A stretch of 64,000 nt of DNA from Halobellus clavatus (GTDB lineage Archaea; Halobacteriota; Halobacteria; Halobacteriales; Haloferacaceae), in NCBI RefSeq assembly GCF_900107195.1, contig NZ_FNPB01000008.1, positions 62,001 through 126,000 on the forward strand, given 5' to 3'. This document shows, piece after piece, positions 1 through 9,363 of this stretch. The position numbers were made by a program, and so were the translations under genes. Each line of letters opens with the position of its first letter. Position 1 is the first letter of the stretch. The notes below the pieces were generated by a model, which saw only the letters and a program-made list of their open reading frames with translations, was not told the origin of the DNA and did not search any database.

Positions 1-2
1 CG

Positions 3-1817
3 GAGGGCGACGAGGAGCGCGCCCCGAACTACGTCGTGACGCCGACGGGCGCGCGCATCAACCGCCTGTTCGCCGTCGGCGCGCTCACCGAAGTCGAGGC
101 GGTCAACGACGAGATTGTGCGTGGGCGGGTCGCCGACCCCACGGGCGTCTTCGTCAGTTACGCCGGGCAGTACCAGCCGGACGCGATGGCCTTCCTCGAA
201 CGCGCGACGCCCCCGTCGTTCGTCTCGCTGACGGGGAAGGCCCGGACGTACCAACCCGATGACTCCGACCGCATCTTCACCTCGGTCCGGCCGGAGAGTC
301 TCAACGAAGTCGACGCCGACACCCGGGACCGCTGGGTCGTGGCCGCCGCGGAGGCGACGCTCGACCGCATCGCGACGACAGCCGCGGCGCTGAAAATAGA
401 CGCGCGCGGCGACGACCTGCGCGCGACACTCGAATCTCGGGGGGTCGAGGGGGCGCTCGCACAGGGGGTCGCGCTCGCGCTCGATCACTACGAACCCACC
501 GAGCACTACCTCGAAGCCGTCCGGACGATGGCGGTCCAGGGGCTGGAACTCGTCGCCGGCGACCGCGAAGCGGTCGACAGTCTCGACGTCGCCCCCGACG
601 AGACCGGCCCCGACACGCTCGGCCCGCTCCCCGCCGTCGCCGCGGCGTCGGCCACGGCGGACGAGGACGTCGCTTCTGCCGTCGGCGGGACGGCTTCGAG
701 TGCGGGCGGCGCCTCCGCCGACGAATCGACGGACGCCACCACCACGGAAGTGACAGACGACGCGGCAGCGACGGGGTCCGACACCGGCGCCGACGTCACC
801 GACGCGGAGTCCCCGGGGAGCGTCGACGACGCCTCCGACGGCGAGTCCGCATCCGGGGCTTCCGACACTGCGGAGACGGCAGAGGCCCCAGAGAGCACCG
901 CCTCGGATCCCGGCGCTGACGCCGAACAGACCGAGAGCGAACCGGCCGCCGACGAACCGACCGCATCGGAGGCGGCTGGCGTCGGCGACGACCCCGTGAA
1001 CGCGGCAGCGCCAGCGGACGACCCCGACTCGGGGTCCGACGGCCTCGGCGACTTCGGCGTCGAGGACGAGGCAGTCGTCGCCGACGAACCGACGGGCGAC
1101 GAGGGCCCCGCAGTCGGCGGAGGGACGACGAGCGGCGACGAACCGGCGGGTGGCAACGAATCGACGGCCGACGAACCGGCGGCCGACGAAGCGTCGGCGG
1201 CCGCCGACCCCGACCTCGACGAGGGCGAGATGTACGAACTCGACCCCGAGGAGCGCGCGGAGATCGAGGCCGAGTACGGGACCGAGTTCTCGACCGGGAA
1301 CGAGGTCAGTGAACCGGGAGAGGCCGACATCGACGTCCCGGACGTCGAGGAACTGGAATCGGCGGCTGCCGGTGCGGTGCCGAGCGAGGACTCGACAGCG
1401 GACGATTCCAGGGTCGATTCGACTCCCGACACGGGGACCGACTCGGCGGAGACCGACGCGGAGACAGCGGTCGATTCCGCCGACCCGACCGAGGAATCAC
1501 CGGCCGCAGTCGAGGACTCGCCCGGGGACGACCCGTCCGCCGATCACTCGTCACCAGACGACCCGGACGCTTCGGCGTCGTCGGACGCCGTCGCCGAGGC
1601 GCGCGAGACCGACCCATCGGACGTCGACCTCGAAGCCGCCGCGGTCTCGGTGATGGCGGAACTCGACGACGGCGACGGGGCCGACCGCGAGGCCGTCCTC
1701 GCGGCGGTCGTCGACGAGTACGGCGTCGACCCCGACGCCGTCGAAGACGCCATCCAGGAGGCGCTGATGAGTGGACAGTGCTATGAGCCCTCCGAGGGGA
1801 CGCTGAAGGCGATCTGA
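3..1817 (+). CDS. rpap1: RPA-associated protein (RPAP), 5' end outside window
   Basis: The frame is open from the first bases, and residues before the GTG at 36 already match the family, so the true start lies upstream of the window. RPAP proteins work with the archaeal single-strand-binding replication protein A; a companion rpa gene would be expected just upstream. The first ~190 residues form the conserved domain, with PTGARINRLF and GQYQPDAMAF stretches. Residues ~190-530 are an Asp/Glu/Ala/Thr/Ser-rich low-complexity linker. The last ~60 residues look like a winged helix. The phosphoesterase gene starts 5 bp downstream, as in the haloarchaeal rpa1-rpap1-rpe operon. The symbol rests on that gene order. 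Confidence 0.82.
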   Translation, partial: EGDEERAPNYVVTPTGARINRLFAVGALTEVEAVNDEIVRGRVADPTGVFVSYAGQYQPDAMAFLERATPPSFVSLTGKARTYQPDDSDRIFTSVRPESLNEVDADTRDRWVVAAAEATLDRIATTAAALKIDARGDDLRATLESRGVEGALAQGVALALDHYEPTEHYLEAVRTMAVQGLELVAGDREAVDSLDVAPDETGPDTLGPLPAVAAASATADEDVASAVGGTASSAGGASADESTDATTTEVTDDAAATGSDTGADVTDAESPGSVDDASDGESASGASDTAETAEAPESTASDPGADAEQTESEPAADEPTASEAAGVGDDPVNAAAPADDPDSGSDGLGDFGVEDEAVVADEPTGDEGPAVGGGTTSGDEPAGGNESTADEPAADEASAAADPDLDEGEMYELDPEERAEIEAEYGTEFSTGNEVSEPGEADIDVPDVEELESAAAGAVPSEDSTADDSRVDSTPDTGTDSAETDAETAVDSADPTEESPAAVEDSPGDDPSADHSSPDDPDASASSDAVAEARETDPSDVDLEAAAVSVMAELDDGDGADREAVLAAVVDEYGVDPDAVEDAIQEALMSGQCYEPSEGTLKAI

Positions 1818-1822
1818 CGCGG

Positions 1823-2629
1823 ATGGCCGGAGCCGATTCGGGGCCGGCGCTCGTCGAACCCGTCCCGGGCGCCCCCGCCGCCCGCGCGTCCGTCGATGGC
1901 GAGACGGCCCTCGTCGTGGCCGACTACCACGCCGGCATCGAGGTCGGACTCCGGTACGAGCGCGGGGTCGAACTCGAAAGCAACGCCGACCTCCGGCGGA
2001 TCCGTCTGGTCGGCCTGCTCGATCGCGTCGATCCCGACCGACTCGTCGTCCTCGGCGACCTCGGGCACCGGATCGGCGACGCCGGCGACCGGGAGGCCGA
2101 CGAACTCGCCACCCTGTTGACGGCGGTCCTCGACCGCGTGCCGGTGACGATCGTCCGCGGCAACCACGACGCCGGGTTCGATCCCGACGAGTTCGGCCAG
2201 TCAGGACGGCACCCGCTCGCGATCACGGAGCCAGCGGGGACCCGACTGGGTCGCGTCGGGTTCCTCCACGGGCACACCTGGCCCGCACGGGCAGTCGTCG
2301 AGAGCGATATCCTCTGCGTCGGTCACGAGCATCCCGCGGTGCGCCTCGAAGACGAGGTCGGCGGCGGGCGCAAAGAGCGCGCGTGGCTCCGTGGCCCGCT
2401 CCGTCCGGAGCCGTTCGCCGACCATCTGGGCGTCGCGGCCGACGACCTCGACTGGCGGAATCCAGCGGTCGTCGTCTTTCCGGCGTTCAACGACCGCTCC
2501 GGTGGGACCTGGGTGAACGTCGAGGGACAGGGGTTCCTCTCGCCGTTCCTCCCCGACGCGCTCGTCGCCGACGCCGTCGACGCGTACCTCCTCGACGGCA
2601 CCAGACTCGGGCCGTACCGGACGGTCTGA
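1823..2629 (+). CDS. rpe: RPA-operon metallophosphoesterase (Rpe, COG1407 type)
   Basis: A calcineurin-like metallophosphoesterase of 268 residues. The metal-binding motifs appear in order: DYH (residues 34-36), GDLGH (78-82), GNHD (113-116), HGH (149-151) and GHEH (167-170). These define the dinuclear-metal phosphoesterase fold. Family members of COG1407 include bacterial PdeM, a nuclease-like protein linked to DNA ligase and Lhr-core helicases. It is placed 5 bp after the RPA-associated protein gene, so the two are surely co-transcribed. A DNA-end or single-strand processing role with RPA is inferred; the substrate is unknown. Confidence 0.85.
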   Translation: MAGADSGPALVEPVPGAPAARASVDGETALVVADYHAGIEVGLRYERGVELESNADLRRIRLVGLLDRVDPDRLVVLGDLGHRIGDAGDREADELATLLTAVLDRVPVTIVRGNHDAGFDPDEFGQSGRHPLAITEPAGTRLGRVGFLHGHTWPARAVVESDILCVGHEHPAVRLEDEVGGGRKERAWLRGPLRPEPFADHLGVAADDLDWRNPAVVVFPAFNDRSGGTWVNVEGQGFLSPFLPDALVADAVDAYLLDGTRLGPYRTV

Positions 2630-2668
2630 CCGGGGTCGATTCGGATCGGCCGCGGACACGGCGGTCGC

Positions 2669-2929
2669 TCAGATCCCACCGATCAGCAGGGCGAGCGCGT
2701 AGCCGACCGCACCGAGGACGGCGGCGACGACAGTGAGATCCCACTTCTCGGGGCCGCCAACGTCTTCGGGTCTGCGGAGCGCGTATGCGGCGCTCGCGAC
2801 GATGAGCGCACCGGCGGCGGCGCTGACGACTGCGCTCGTGTCGCTGAGACGGAACGAATCGGCGACTGACGCGATCGAGAAGAGACCGTACGCGAGGAGG
2901 GCACTCCAGAACGTATTCCGGGGATTCAC
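2669..2929 (-). CDS. small three-helix membrane protein, conserved in haloarchaea
   Basis: Predicted protein of 86 residues with three hydrophobic segments (about residues 6-22, 33-51 and 64-86), so an integral membrane protein. No catalytic motif is visible and I do not recognise a function. A GTG at 2953 would give eight more residues, but a TATA-like stretch (minus strand, 2960-2953) lies just where it would drive a leaderless transcript starting at the GTG at 2929, so that start is preferred. It is convergent with the phosphoesterase and divergent from the 41-residue gene at 3055. Confidence 0.65.
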   Translation of the reverse strand: MNPRNTFWSALLAYGLFSIASVADSFRLSDTSAVVSAAAGALIVASAAYALRRPEDVGGPEKWDLTVVAAVLGAVGYALALLIGGI

Positions 2930-3054
2930 AGGTGCCGTTTCGTCAGCGAACACAAAAATACGCAGCCACCTGGAGTCTCGTCCGTCGGCGAGGCCGACGG
3001 CCCGGCCGGTCCTGTCGGCGCCGATCTTTTTGCGCCCCAGCGCGAGCGTGACGT

Positions 3055-3180
3055 ATGCGAACCTCGACGATCGTGCTGATCGCTGGTGTACTGTTGTTCG
3101 CGCTCCCGATCCCGGGCACGTTCATATTGGGTGTGCTCGTGGCGGCCACCGGCGTCGCGCTCAGAGTCTTCGTCGAGTGA
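3055..3180 (+). CDS. 41-residue hydrophobic protein
   Basis: A very short frame that begins with MRTSTIVLIAGVLLF and contains one long hydrophobic stretch or two short ones around a PIPGTF turn. A T-rich TATA-like element at 3025-3031 sits about 26 nt before the ATG, fitting a leaderless transcript. It ends 64 bp before the helicase gene on the same strand. The layout (short helix, P-x-PGTF, second helix) resembles small haloarchaeal membrane proteins seen next to Lhr genes, but this is from memory. Function unknown. Confidence 0.6.
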   Translation: MRTSTIVLIAGVLLFALPIPGTFILGVLVAATGVALRVFVE

Positions 3181-3244
3181 TCCGCCGGCCGGCCGGGACC
3201 GCCCGAACGCTGCGCTTAATCCGCTCGCGCCGGTAGTACCGTCG

Positions 3245-6097
3245 ATGTCGGACGGCACCGCCGCGCGGGGAATGGACGCCTTCACAGCCCTCGGCGACGC
3301 CGTACGCGCTGCGCTCTCCGAGCGCGGGTTCGAGACCCCGACCGAGCCACAGCGCCGCGCGATTCCGCCCCTCGCTGCCGGCGACGACGCCCTGGTGATC
3401 GCGCCCACCGGCACCGGCAAGACCGAGACGGCGATGTTGCCAGTCTTCGACGCGATCGTTCGCGCCGACGACGAGTCCCGACAGGGGCTCTCGGCGCTCT
3501 ACATCACGCCCCTGCGCGCGCTGAACCGCGATATGCGCCAGCGGCTGGAGTGGTGGGGCGAGACGCTGGACGTTGAGATCGACGTCCGTCACGGCGACAC
3601 GACCCAGTACCAGCGTGGCAAACAGGCCGACGACCCCCCGGACGTGCTCGTGACGACCCCCGAGACGCTGCAGGCGATGTTGACCGGGAAGAAACTCCGG
3701 CGCGCGCTTTCGGACGTCCGCCACGTCGTCGTCGACGAGGTCCACGAACTCGCCTCTGCAAAGCGCGGCGCGCAACTGACGATCGGGCTCGAACGCCTCC
3801 GAGCACTCGCGGGGCCGTTCCAGCGAATCGGGCTCTCGGCGACGGTCGGATCGCCCGAGGAAGTCGGGAAGTTCCTCACCGGCGACAGGGGGTTCGAGAT
3901 CGTCGAAGTCGACGTCGGTAGCGACGTCTCCTTCACCGTCACGCACCCCGAGGTGACGGCCGCGGACGAACGTCTGGCCGGCGAACTCGCGACCGACGCG
4001 GAGATCGCGAGCCACGTCAGAGTCATCCGTGACCTCGTCCGCGAGCACGAGTCTACCCTAGTGTTCGTCAACACCCGGCAGACCGCCGAGGCGCTCGGCT
4101 CCCGGTTCAAGACGCTCGGTGAACCCATCGAAGTCCACCACGGATCGCTCTCGAAGGACGTCCGGATCAACGTCGAGGACCGGTTCAAGGCCGGCGATCT
4201 CGACGCCCTCGTCTGCACGTCGTCGATGGAACTCGGCATCGACGTCGGCCGCGTCGACCACGTCGTCCAGTACGGTAGCCCCCGCGAAGTTTCCCGGCTC
4301 CTCCAGCGTGTGGGCCGCGCGGGCCACCGCCGCGACGAGGTGTCCCGCGGCACGCTCGTCACCGCCGAACCCGACGACACGCTGGAAGCCCTCGCGATCG
4401 CTCGCCGCGCCGAGGCCGGGGAGGTCGAGCCCGCGCGGATCCACCACGCCAGTCTCGACACCGTCGCAAACCAGATCGTCGGCGTCGTGATGGACGAGGG
4501 CGAGGTGTCGGCGCGGCGGGCGTACGAGATCGTGACCGCGGCCTACCCCTTCGCTGATCTGGAGGAAGCGACGTTCCGCGAGGTCGTCCGCGAACTCTCG
4601 AAGAACCGGCTCCTCTGGCTGGAGGAAGACGCCGACCGACTCGAGAAATCCGGCGGGACCTGGCAGTACTTCTACGCCAACCTCTCGATGATTCCCGACG
4701 AGGAGACCTACGAGGTCCACGACATCTCCTCGCGGGGCCAGATCGGCACGCTTGACGAGCGCTTCGTCGTCAACTTCGCCGAACCGGGGGCCGCGTTCAT
4801 CCAGCGCGGCGAGATGTGGCGCATCAACGACATCGACGACGAGGAGGCGCGGGTCAACGTCACCCCGATCGAGGACCCAAGCGGCGAGGTCCCCTCCTGG
4901 ACCGGCTCGGAGATCCCGGTCCCGCAACACGTCGCGCGCGAGGTCGGTGAGATCCGCGGCGTCGCCGCCGAGCAGTTCGGAGGGGGAGCCTCCCGCGAGT
5001 CGGTCGCTCGCGACCTCCGGCACCGCTATCCGACCGACAGCGACACGCTCGAAGCGGCGCTAGACCCGATCGAGCGACAGGTCGACGCCGACCTCCCGGT
5101 CCCGACGGCCGAGCGACTCGTCGCCGAGGGGCAAGCCCGCACGGTCGTCCTGAACAGCTGTTACGGCCACCGGATCAACGAGACGCTGGGGCGGGTGCTC
5201 GCCGCACTCGTCGGCCAGCGGACCGGCTCCTCGGTCGGGATGGAGGTCAGTCCCTATCGGATCGAACTCGAAGTGCCGACCCGCGCGTCGGTCACCGACG
5301 TCACGGACGTGCTGGAGACGACCGATCCCGCACACGTCGAGGCCGTCCTCGAACTCGCGCTGCAGAACTCGGACGCGCTGAAGTTCACGCTCGCTCAGGT
5401 CGCCGCGAAGTTCGGCGCGCTCAAGCGCTATCAGGGTCGGGACCGCTTCGGGGCCGACCGGCTACTGGCCGCGCTCGAAGACACGCCCGTCTACGACGAG
5501 GCCGTCCGCGAGGTGTTCCACGTCGATCTCGCCGTCGAGGCGGCGGCCGACCTCCTCGCGGGGCTGCAGGGCGACGCGGTGACGCTCGCGACCGCTCGCG
5601 AGCGGACCCCGATCGGGACGGGCGGCCGCTCGAGCGGTCGCGAGTTACTGGTCCCAGAGAACGCCGACGCCAGCGTGATCGAGGCCGTCAAAGAGCGGAT
5701 CAGGAACGATCGCGTTCGACTGCTGTGTCTGCACTGTTCCGACTGGGAACACAAGACGAAGGTGCGTCGCGTCCGCGACCAGCCCGAGTGTCCCGAGTGC
5801 GGTGCGACCCGGATCGCCTGTCTGAACCCCTGGGACGAAGAGACCGTGGCGGCGGTCCGTGCCGACGCCGCCGACCGCGATGACGAGGCGGAGCGACTGG
5901 TCGAGCGCGCGTATCGGTCAGCGAGCCTGGTCCAGAGCCACGGTAAGCAGGCCGTGATCGCGCTGGCGGCCCGTGGCGTCGGCCCGCAGACCGCCGCGCG
6001 GATCATCGCGAAACTCCGCGAGGACGAGGCCGACTTCTACCGCGACATCCTCGAACAGGAGCGGCAGTACGCCCGGACGCAGTCGTTCTGGGACTGA
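3245..6097 (+). CDS. lhr2: ATP-dependent DNA helicase, Lhr family (Lhr2-like)
   Basis: A superfamily 2 helicase of 950 residues. Walker A APTGTGKT is at residues 53-60, the DEVH box at about 163-166, SATVG follows as motif III, and motif VI is QRVGRAGHRRD. An Lhr winged-helix/beta-sheet region follows the RecA domains. A C-terminal cysteine set (CLHC, then CPECG and another Cys, about residues 828-860) forms a likely zinc site, the mark of the archaeal Lhr2 group. Upstream in-frame sequence exists, but the ATG at 3245 starts the conserved part. The neighbours point to replication-fork or repair work. Downstream cdc48 is convergent with a 22-bp gap. Confidence 0.9.
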   Translation: MSDGTAARGMDAFTALGDAVRAALSERGFETPTEPQRRAIPPLAAGDDALVIAPTGTGKTETAMLPVFDAIVRADDESRQGLSALYITPLRALNRDMRQRLEWWGETLDVEIDVRHGDTTQYQRGKQADDPPDVLVTTPETLQAMLTGKKLRRALSDVRHVVVDEVHELASAKRGAQLTIGLERLRALAGPFQRIGLSATVGSPEEVGKFLTGDRGFEIVEVDVGSDVSFTVTHPEVTAADERLAGELATDAEIASHVRVIRDLVREHESTLVFVNTRQTAEALGSRFKTLGEPIEVHHGSLSKDVRINVEDRFKAGDLDALVCTSSMELGIDVGRVDHVVQYGSPREVSRLLQRVGRAGHRRDEVSRGTLVTAEPDDTLEALAIARRAEAGEVEPARIHHASLDTVANQIVGVVMDEGEVSARRAYEIVTAAYPFADLEEATFREVVRELSKNRLLWLEEDADRLEKSGGTWQYFYANLSMIPDEETYEVHDISSRGQIGTLDERFVVNFAEPGAAFIQRGEMWRINDIDDEEARVNVTPIEDPSGEVPSWTGSEIPVPQHVAREVGEIRGVAAEQFGGGASRESVARDLRHRYPTDSDTLEAALDPIERQVDADLPVPTAERLVAEGQARTVVLNSCYGHRINETLGRVLAALVGQRTGSSVGMEVSPYRIELEVPTRASVTDVTDVLETTDPAHVEAVLELALQNSDALKFTLAQVAAKFGALKRYQGRDRFGADRLLAALEDTPVYDEAVREVFHVDLAVEAAADLLAGLQGDAVTLATARERTPIGTGGRSSGRELLVPENADASVIEAVKERIRNDRVRLLCLHCSDWEHKTKVRRVRDQPECPECGATRIACLNPWDEETVAAVRADAADRDDEAERLVERAYRSASLVQSHGKQAVIALAARGVGPQTAARIIAKLREDEADFYRDILEQERQYARTQSFWD

Positions 6098-6119
6098 CGG
6101 GTGGGCTCGTGGGTGCCGA

Positions 6120-8339
6120 TCACGCTTCCTCGGAGGGGCCGACTGCGTCGACGGCCGCCTCGACGTGCCGGCGTTCGATCAGCACTTCGTCGGCGTGCTC
6201 GTTCGCGGCGGCCCCCTCGTAGGCGGCCGCGACGTCCTCGATCGCGCGCATCGCCGCCTCGCGGACCACGGCGGCGACGTCCGCGCCCGAGTACCCCTCT
6301 AACTCCCGCGCGAGGGCGTCGCGGTCGACGTCCTCGCCGAGGGGCTTGCCGTCGAGATGAACGTCGATGATCTCACGCCTGGCGGCTCGGTCGGGGGCCG
6401 GTACCGCGACGTGTGACTCGAGGCGACCGGGGCGGAGCAGCGCGGGATCGAGTGCCGCCTTCCGGTTCGTCGCCGCGAGCACGACGAGGTTGGGATGATC
6501 GGCCAGCCGGTCGAGTTCGGTCAGGAGCTGTGAGACCACGCGCTCGCCGACGCCGGAGTCGCCGCCTGCGGCGTCGCGGTCGGTCGCGACCGCGTCGATC
6601 TCGTCGAAGAAGACGATCGCCGGCGCGGCCTGTCGCGCCCGCTCGAACACCTCACGGACGGCCTTCTCTGATTCGCCAACGTAGCGATCTAAGAGTTCGG
6701 GGCCCGCCACCTGGACGAAGTTGACGCCGCTCTCGCCGGCGATGGCGCGCGCGAGCAACGTCTTGCCCGTGCCCGGCGGGCCGTGGAGGAGCACCCCCGT
6801 CGGCGGCTCGGTCTTCGCCGCCTCGAACAGCGGGCCGTAGGTCAGCGGCCACGTCACGGCGCGCTCGAGCGTCCGCTTGGCGTCTTCGAGGCCACCGACG
6901 TCGTCGAACGTCGTCGTGGGCGACTCGGCGACGTACTCTCGCATCGCCGACGGCTCGACCGCGGCCATCGCGGCCTCGACGTCTGCGCGCGTGACCTCGA
7001 GATCCGTGATCGGTGCCTCGACGTGCTCCTTCCGCCCGCGACGGAGGGCGTTCATCGCCGCCTCGGTCGTCAGCGACTCCAGATCGGCGCCGACGAAGCC
7101 GTGGGTTCGACTCGCCAGGCGCTCGACGTCGACGTCGTCGGCGAGCGGCATCCGCCGGGTGTGGACCTCGAGGATCTCTCGGCGGCCCTGTTCGTTCGGC
7201 ACGCCGATCTCGATCTCGCGGTCGAAGCGACCGCCCCGCCGAAGCGCCGGGTCGAGCGTGTCGACGCGGTTTGTCGCGCCGATGACGACGACGTCGCCGC
7301 GGGCGTCCAGCCCGTCCATCAGCGAGAGCAACTGGCCGACGACTCGGTTCTCGACGTCCCCGCCGTCGTCTCGCTTCCCCGCAATCGAGTCGATCTCGTC
7401 GAAGAAGACGATCGCCGGCGCGTTCTCCCTGGCCGTCTGGAACTTCTCTCGGAGCTTCTCCTCGGATTCGCCCTTGTACTTCGACATTATCTCCGGCCCG
7501 GAGACGTCGACGAAGGTCGCATCGACCTCGCTGGCGACGGCCTTCGCGATCAGGGTCTTGCCCGTCCCCGGTGGCCCGTGGAGCAACACGCCCTTCGGCG
7601 GGTCGATCCCGAGGTGGGCGAACACCTCCGGCCGCGAGAGCGGGAGTTCGATCATCTCGCGGACGAGGTCCAACTCCTCGTCGAGACCGCCGATGTCCTC
7701 GTAGGTGACTGTCGGTCCCGGCTCTGATCCACCGACGTCGCCCCCGGAGCCCCCGCCGGACGCCGAGCCGGTCGGCCCACCCGCGGCACCGCCATCGCGG
7801 CCGCTTCCGGCGACCGCCGACACGACGCGACTCAGCGTCCCGTCCCGTTCGAGACGGAGTTTCGTGGCGTCTGTCACCCGGACGCGACCCGCGGGGGTCG
7901 TCTCGCTCACGACGAACGGGGATTCGCTCAGCGACTCGAAGTGGATCTGGCCGCCCGGCTGGATCGGCCGGTCGCGGATCGCGCGTTTGATGAGTTCGAC
8001 GGCACGGTCGTCGTCCGCGAAGGCGACGTCGTCCGGCATCGACAGCGTCACCGACCGGGCTTCCTCGACGTCGACCTTGCGGACGCGGACGGTCCCGTCG
8101 ATCTTCGCGCCCGCGTTCGTCCGCGTGTCGGCGTCGACGAGGACGACGTTCTCCGCGACGCCGCCACCCGCCGGCCACACCTTCGCGACCGTCTCGCGCT
8201 CGCCCTCGACGACGACGGTGTCCCCACTGAGTACGCCCAGTCGCCGCCGCGCCGCCTCGGGGAGTCGTGCGATCCCGCGGCCGGCGTCCCGCTTTTCGGC
8301 GCCCCGAACGACGAGTTCGAGGCCCTCGTCCGCGTTCAT
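6120..8339 (-). CDS. cdc48: CDC48/VCP-type AAA ATPase
   Basis: A tandem AAA+ ATPase of 739 residues that unfolds or extracts proteins from complexes, often ahead of the proteasome. The N-terminal ~180 residues form the CDC48 N domain (double-psi barrel), followed by a Gly/Ser-rich linker. D1 carries GPPGTGKTLIAKAVA and DEIDSIAGKRDD; D2 carries GPPGTGKTLLARAIA and DEIDAVATDRD. Both have arginine-finger regions (RRGGRFDRE and RPGRLESHV). Proteasome alpha is encoded in this window at 52.1 kb. Haloarchaea carry several paralogues and I cannot say which one this is. Confidence 0.92.
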   Translation of the reverse strand: MNADEGLELVVRGAEKRDAGRGIARLPEAARRRLGVLSGDTVVVEGERETVAKVWPAGGGVAENVVLVDADTRTNAGAKIDGTVRVRKVDVEEARSVTLSMPDDVAFADDDRAVELIKRAIRDRPIQPGGQIHFESLSESPFVVSETTPAGRVRVTDATKLRLERDGTLSRVVSAVAGSGRDGGAAGGPTGSASGGGSGGDVGGSEPGPTVTYEDIGGLDEELDLVREMIELPLSRPEVFAHLGIDPPKGVLLHGPPGTGKTLIAKAVASEVDATFVDVSGPEIMSKYKGESEEKLREKFQTARENAPAIVFFDEIDSIAGKRDDGGDVENRVVGQLLSLMDGLDARGDVVVIGATNRVDTLDPALRRGGRFDREIEIGVPNEQGRREILEVHTRRMPLADDVDVERLASRTHGFVGADLESLTTEAAMNALRRGRKEHVEAPITDLEVTRADVEAAMAAVEPSAMREYVAESPTTTFDDVGGLEDAKRTLERAVTWPLTYGPLFEAAKTEPPTGVLLHGPPGTGKTLLARAIAGESGVNFVQVAGPELLDRYVGESEKAVREVFERARQAAPAIVFFDEIDAVATDRDAAGGDSGVGERVVSQLLTELDRLADHPNLVVLAATNRKAALDPALLRPGRLESHVAVPAPDRAARREIIDVHLDGKPLGEDVDRDALARELEGYSGADVAAVVREAAMRAIEDVAAAYEGAAANEHADEVLIERRHVEAAVDAVGPSEEA

Positions 8340-8417
8340 ACGGTACGTTCGGCGCGGTCGGTCTTTTGTCTTGCCCGCGGGGGAAGCGTTTTGCCGGACG
8401 CCACCTTCTCACAGCGT

Positions 8418-8552
8418 ATGGTGAACACCGTCGAACGGGACGGTCAAACGTGGTACGAGTGTGAGGAGTGCGGCCTGTTGCTCGAAGACGAGACGGAAGC
8501 GAAGACCCACGAGGAGAACTGCAGCGCCGAGGAGCCGTCGTATCTCCAGTGA
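8418..8552 (+). CDS. small zinc-finger protein, DUF7128-like
   Basis: A 44-residue protein carrying CEECG, then HEENC, with spacing like a C2H2/C2HC zinc finger. The ATG at 8418 has a T-rich element about 26 nt upstream (8387-8396), fitting a leaderless start. It is divergent from cdc48. The family is recalled as haloarchaeal DUF7128; such tiny zinc proteins are abundant in haloarchaea and most have no assigned role. A longer frame reading upstream is just the complement of cdc48. Confidence 0.72.
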   Translation: MVNTVERDGQTWYECEECGLLLEDETEAKTHEENCSAEEPSYLQ

Positions 8553-8575
8553 GCGGGCTGCGGCCGGTCTCTCCG

Positions 8576-9265
8576 TCACTCGATGAGGAGCCAGCCCGCG
8601 ATCGCGACAGCCGCCGTGACGATCGCGACGACGAGGAGTGAGAGCAGGATCTCGCCGACCGCGGTGATCACGGCGAGTCCGACGACGAGCGCAACCGCAA
8701 CCACGCCGAGGAACGCCAGTCTTTCTCGAGAGTCGAGCCCGATCTGTGCGAGAAGTGTCGACGCCGTATCATCGAAGAACGTCGCCGTCCCGCGGCTCGA
8801 ACGCGTCGGACGCGATCGTTGACGGGCCTGCCGACTACGATTTCGGTTCGCGGTTCCGCCGCTGCCCGACGCCCCGGTGTGGGTGGCGGCCGCGCTGGCT
8901 TCGCTGGCCACTGTCTCCTCGGCGCCGTCGTCGGCGGTGGTCGGACCGTCGTCGACGAACGTGAGGTCGACGCGGGTCGTCTCCGCGCCGTACCCCGTGA
9001 CGATTTCGAGGACGCCACGCGCCGGCGCGTGTTCCGGGACGACCCCGATCGGAATCCGGCTCGTCTCGCCGCCCTCGACGTAGTGGTTCGTTTCGTCGAT
9101 CCGCGCGACCGCCGAGAGGTCGTCGTCGAAGTGGAGGTGAACGTGAACCGGCCCACCGCGATTCGCTAAGACGACGTGGAACGGGCCGCGGACCGTCGCC
9201 TCGTCGGGCGCGTCGATCGCGTGGACTGCCCCCTCGTTCAGTGCCACCCGAAGCGACTCTGACAC
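8576..9265 (-). CDS. haloarchaeal membrane-anchored protein, DUF7524-like
   Basis: Protein of 229 residues. The first ~115 residues look like a beta-rich soluble domain (LRVALNEGAVHAIDAPDEAT at the start). A low-complexity Ala/Ser/Arg linker follows, then two strong membrane helices at the C terminus (about residues 178-199 and 201-226). The name DUF7524 is recalled, not searched. No signal peptide is seen, so the soluble domain probably faces the cytoplasm. It is divergent from the ABC transporter genes. Function unknown. Confidence 0.72.
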   Translation of the reverse strand: MSESLRVALNEGAVHAIDAPDEATVRGPFHVVLANRGGPVHVHLHFDDDLSAVARIDETNHYVEGGETSRIPIGVVPEHAPARGVLEIVTGYGAETTRVDLTFVDDGPTTADDGAEETVASEASAAATHTGASGSGGTANRNRSRQARQRSRPTRSSRGTATFFDDTASTLLAQIGLDSRERLAFLGVVAVALVVGLAVITAVGEILLSLLVVAIVTAAVAIAGWLLIE

Positions 9266-9330
9266 GACCCGACTGACGTAGCGGACGAGTAAAAGCGTTC
9301 AGGTGGGTGGCGGTCCGGACGCGACGATGA

Positions 9331-9337
9331 TTTATTA
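9331..9337 (+). promoter_or_regulatory. TATA box for the ABC transporter operon
   Basis: The sequence tttatta lies 27-33 nt before the ATG at 9364. Transcription would begin at or within a few bases of the start codon. Confidence 0.65.
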
Positions 9338-9363
9338 GGCCCTGCGGTGTACCCGGACCCACG

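Noticed and set aside
506-1432. Long minus-strand open frame opposite the RPAP linker
   Set aside because: It mirrors the low-complexity Asp/Ala-rich codons of the real gene; Ser/Pro/Ala-only composition and no family resemblance.
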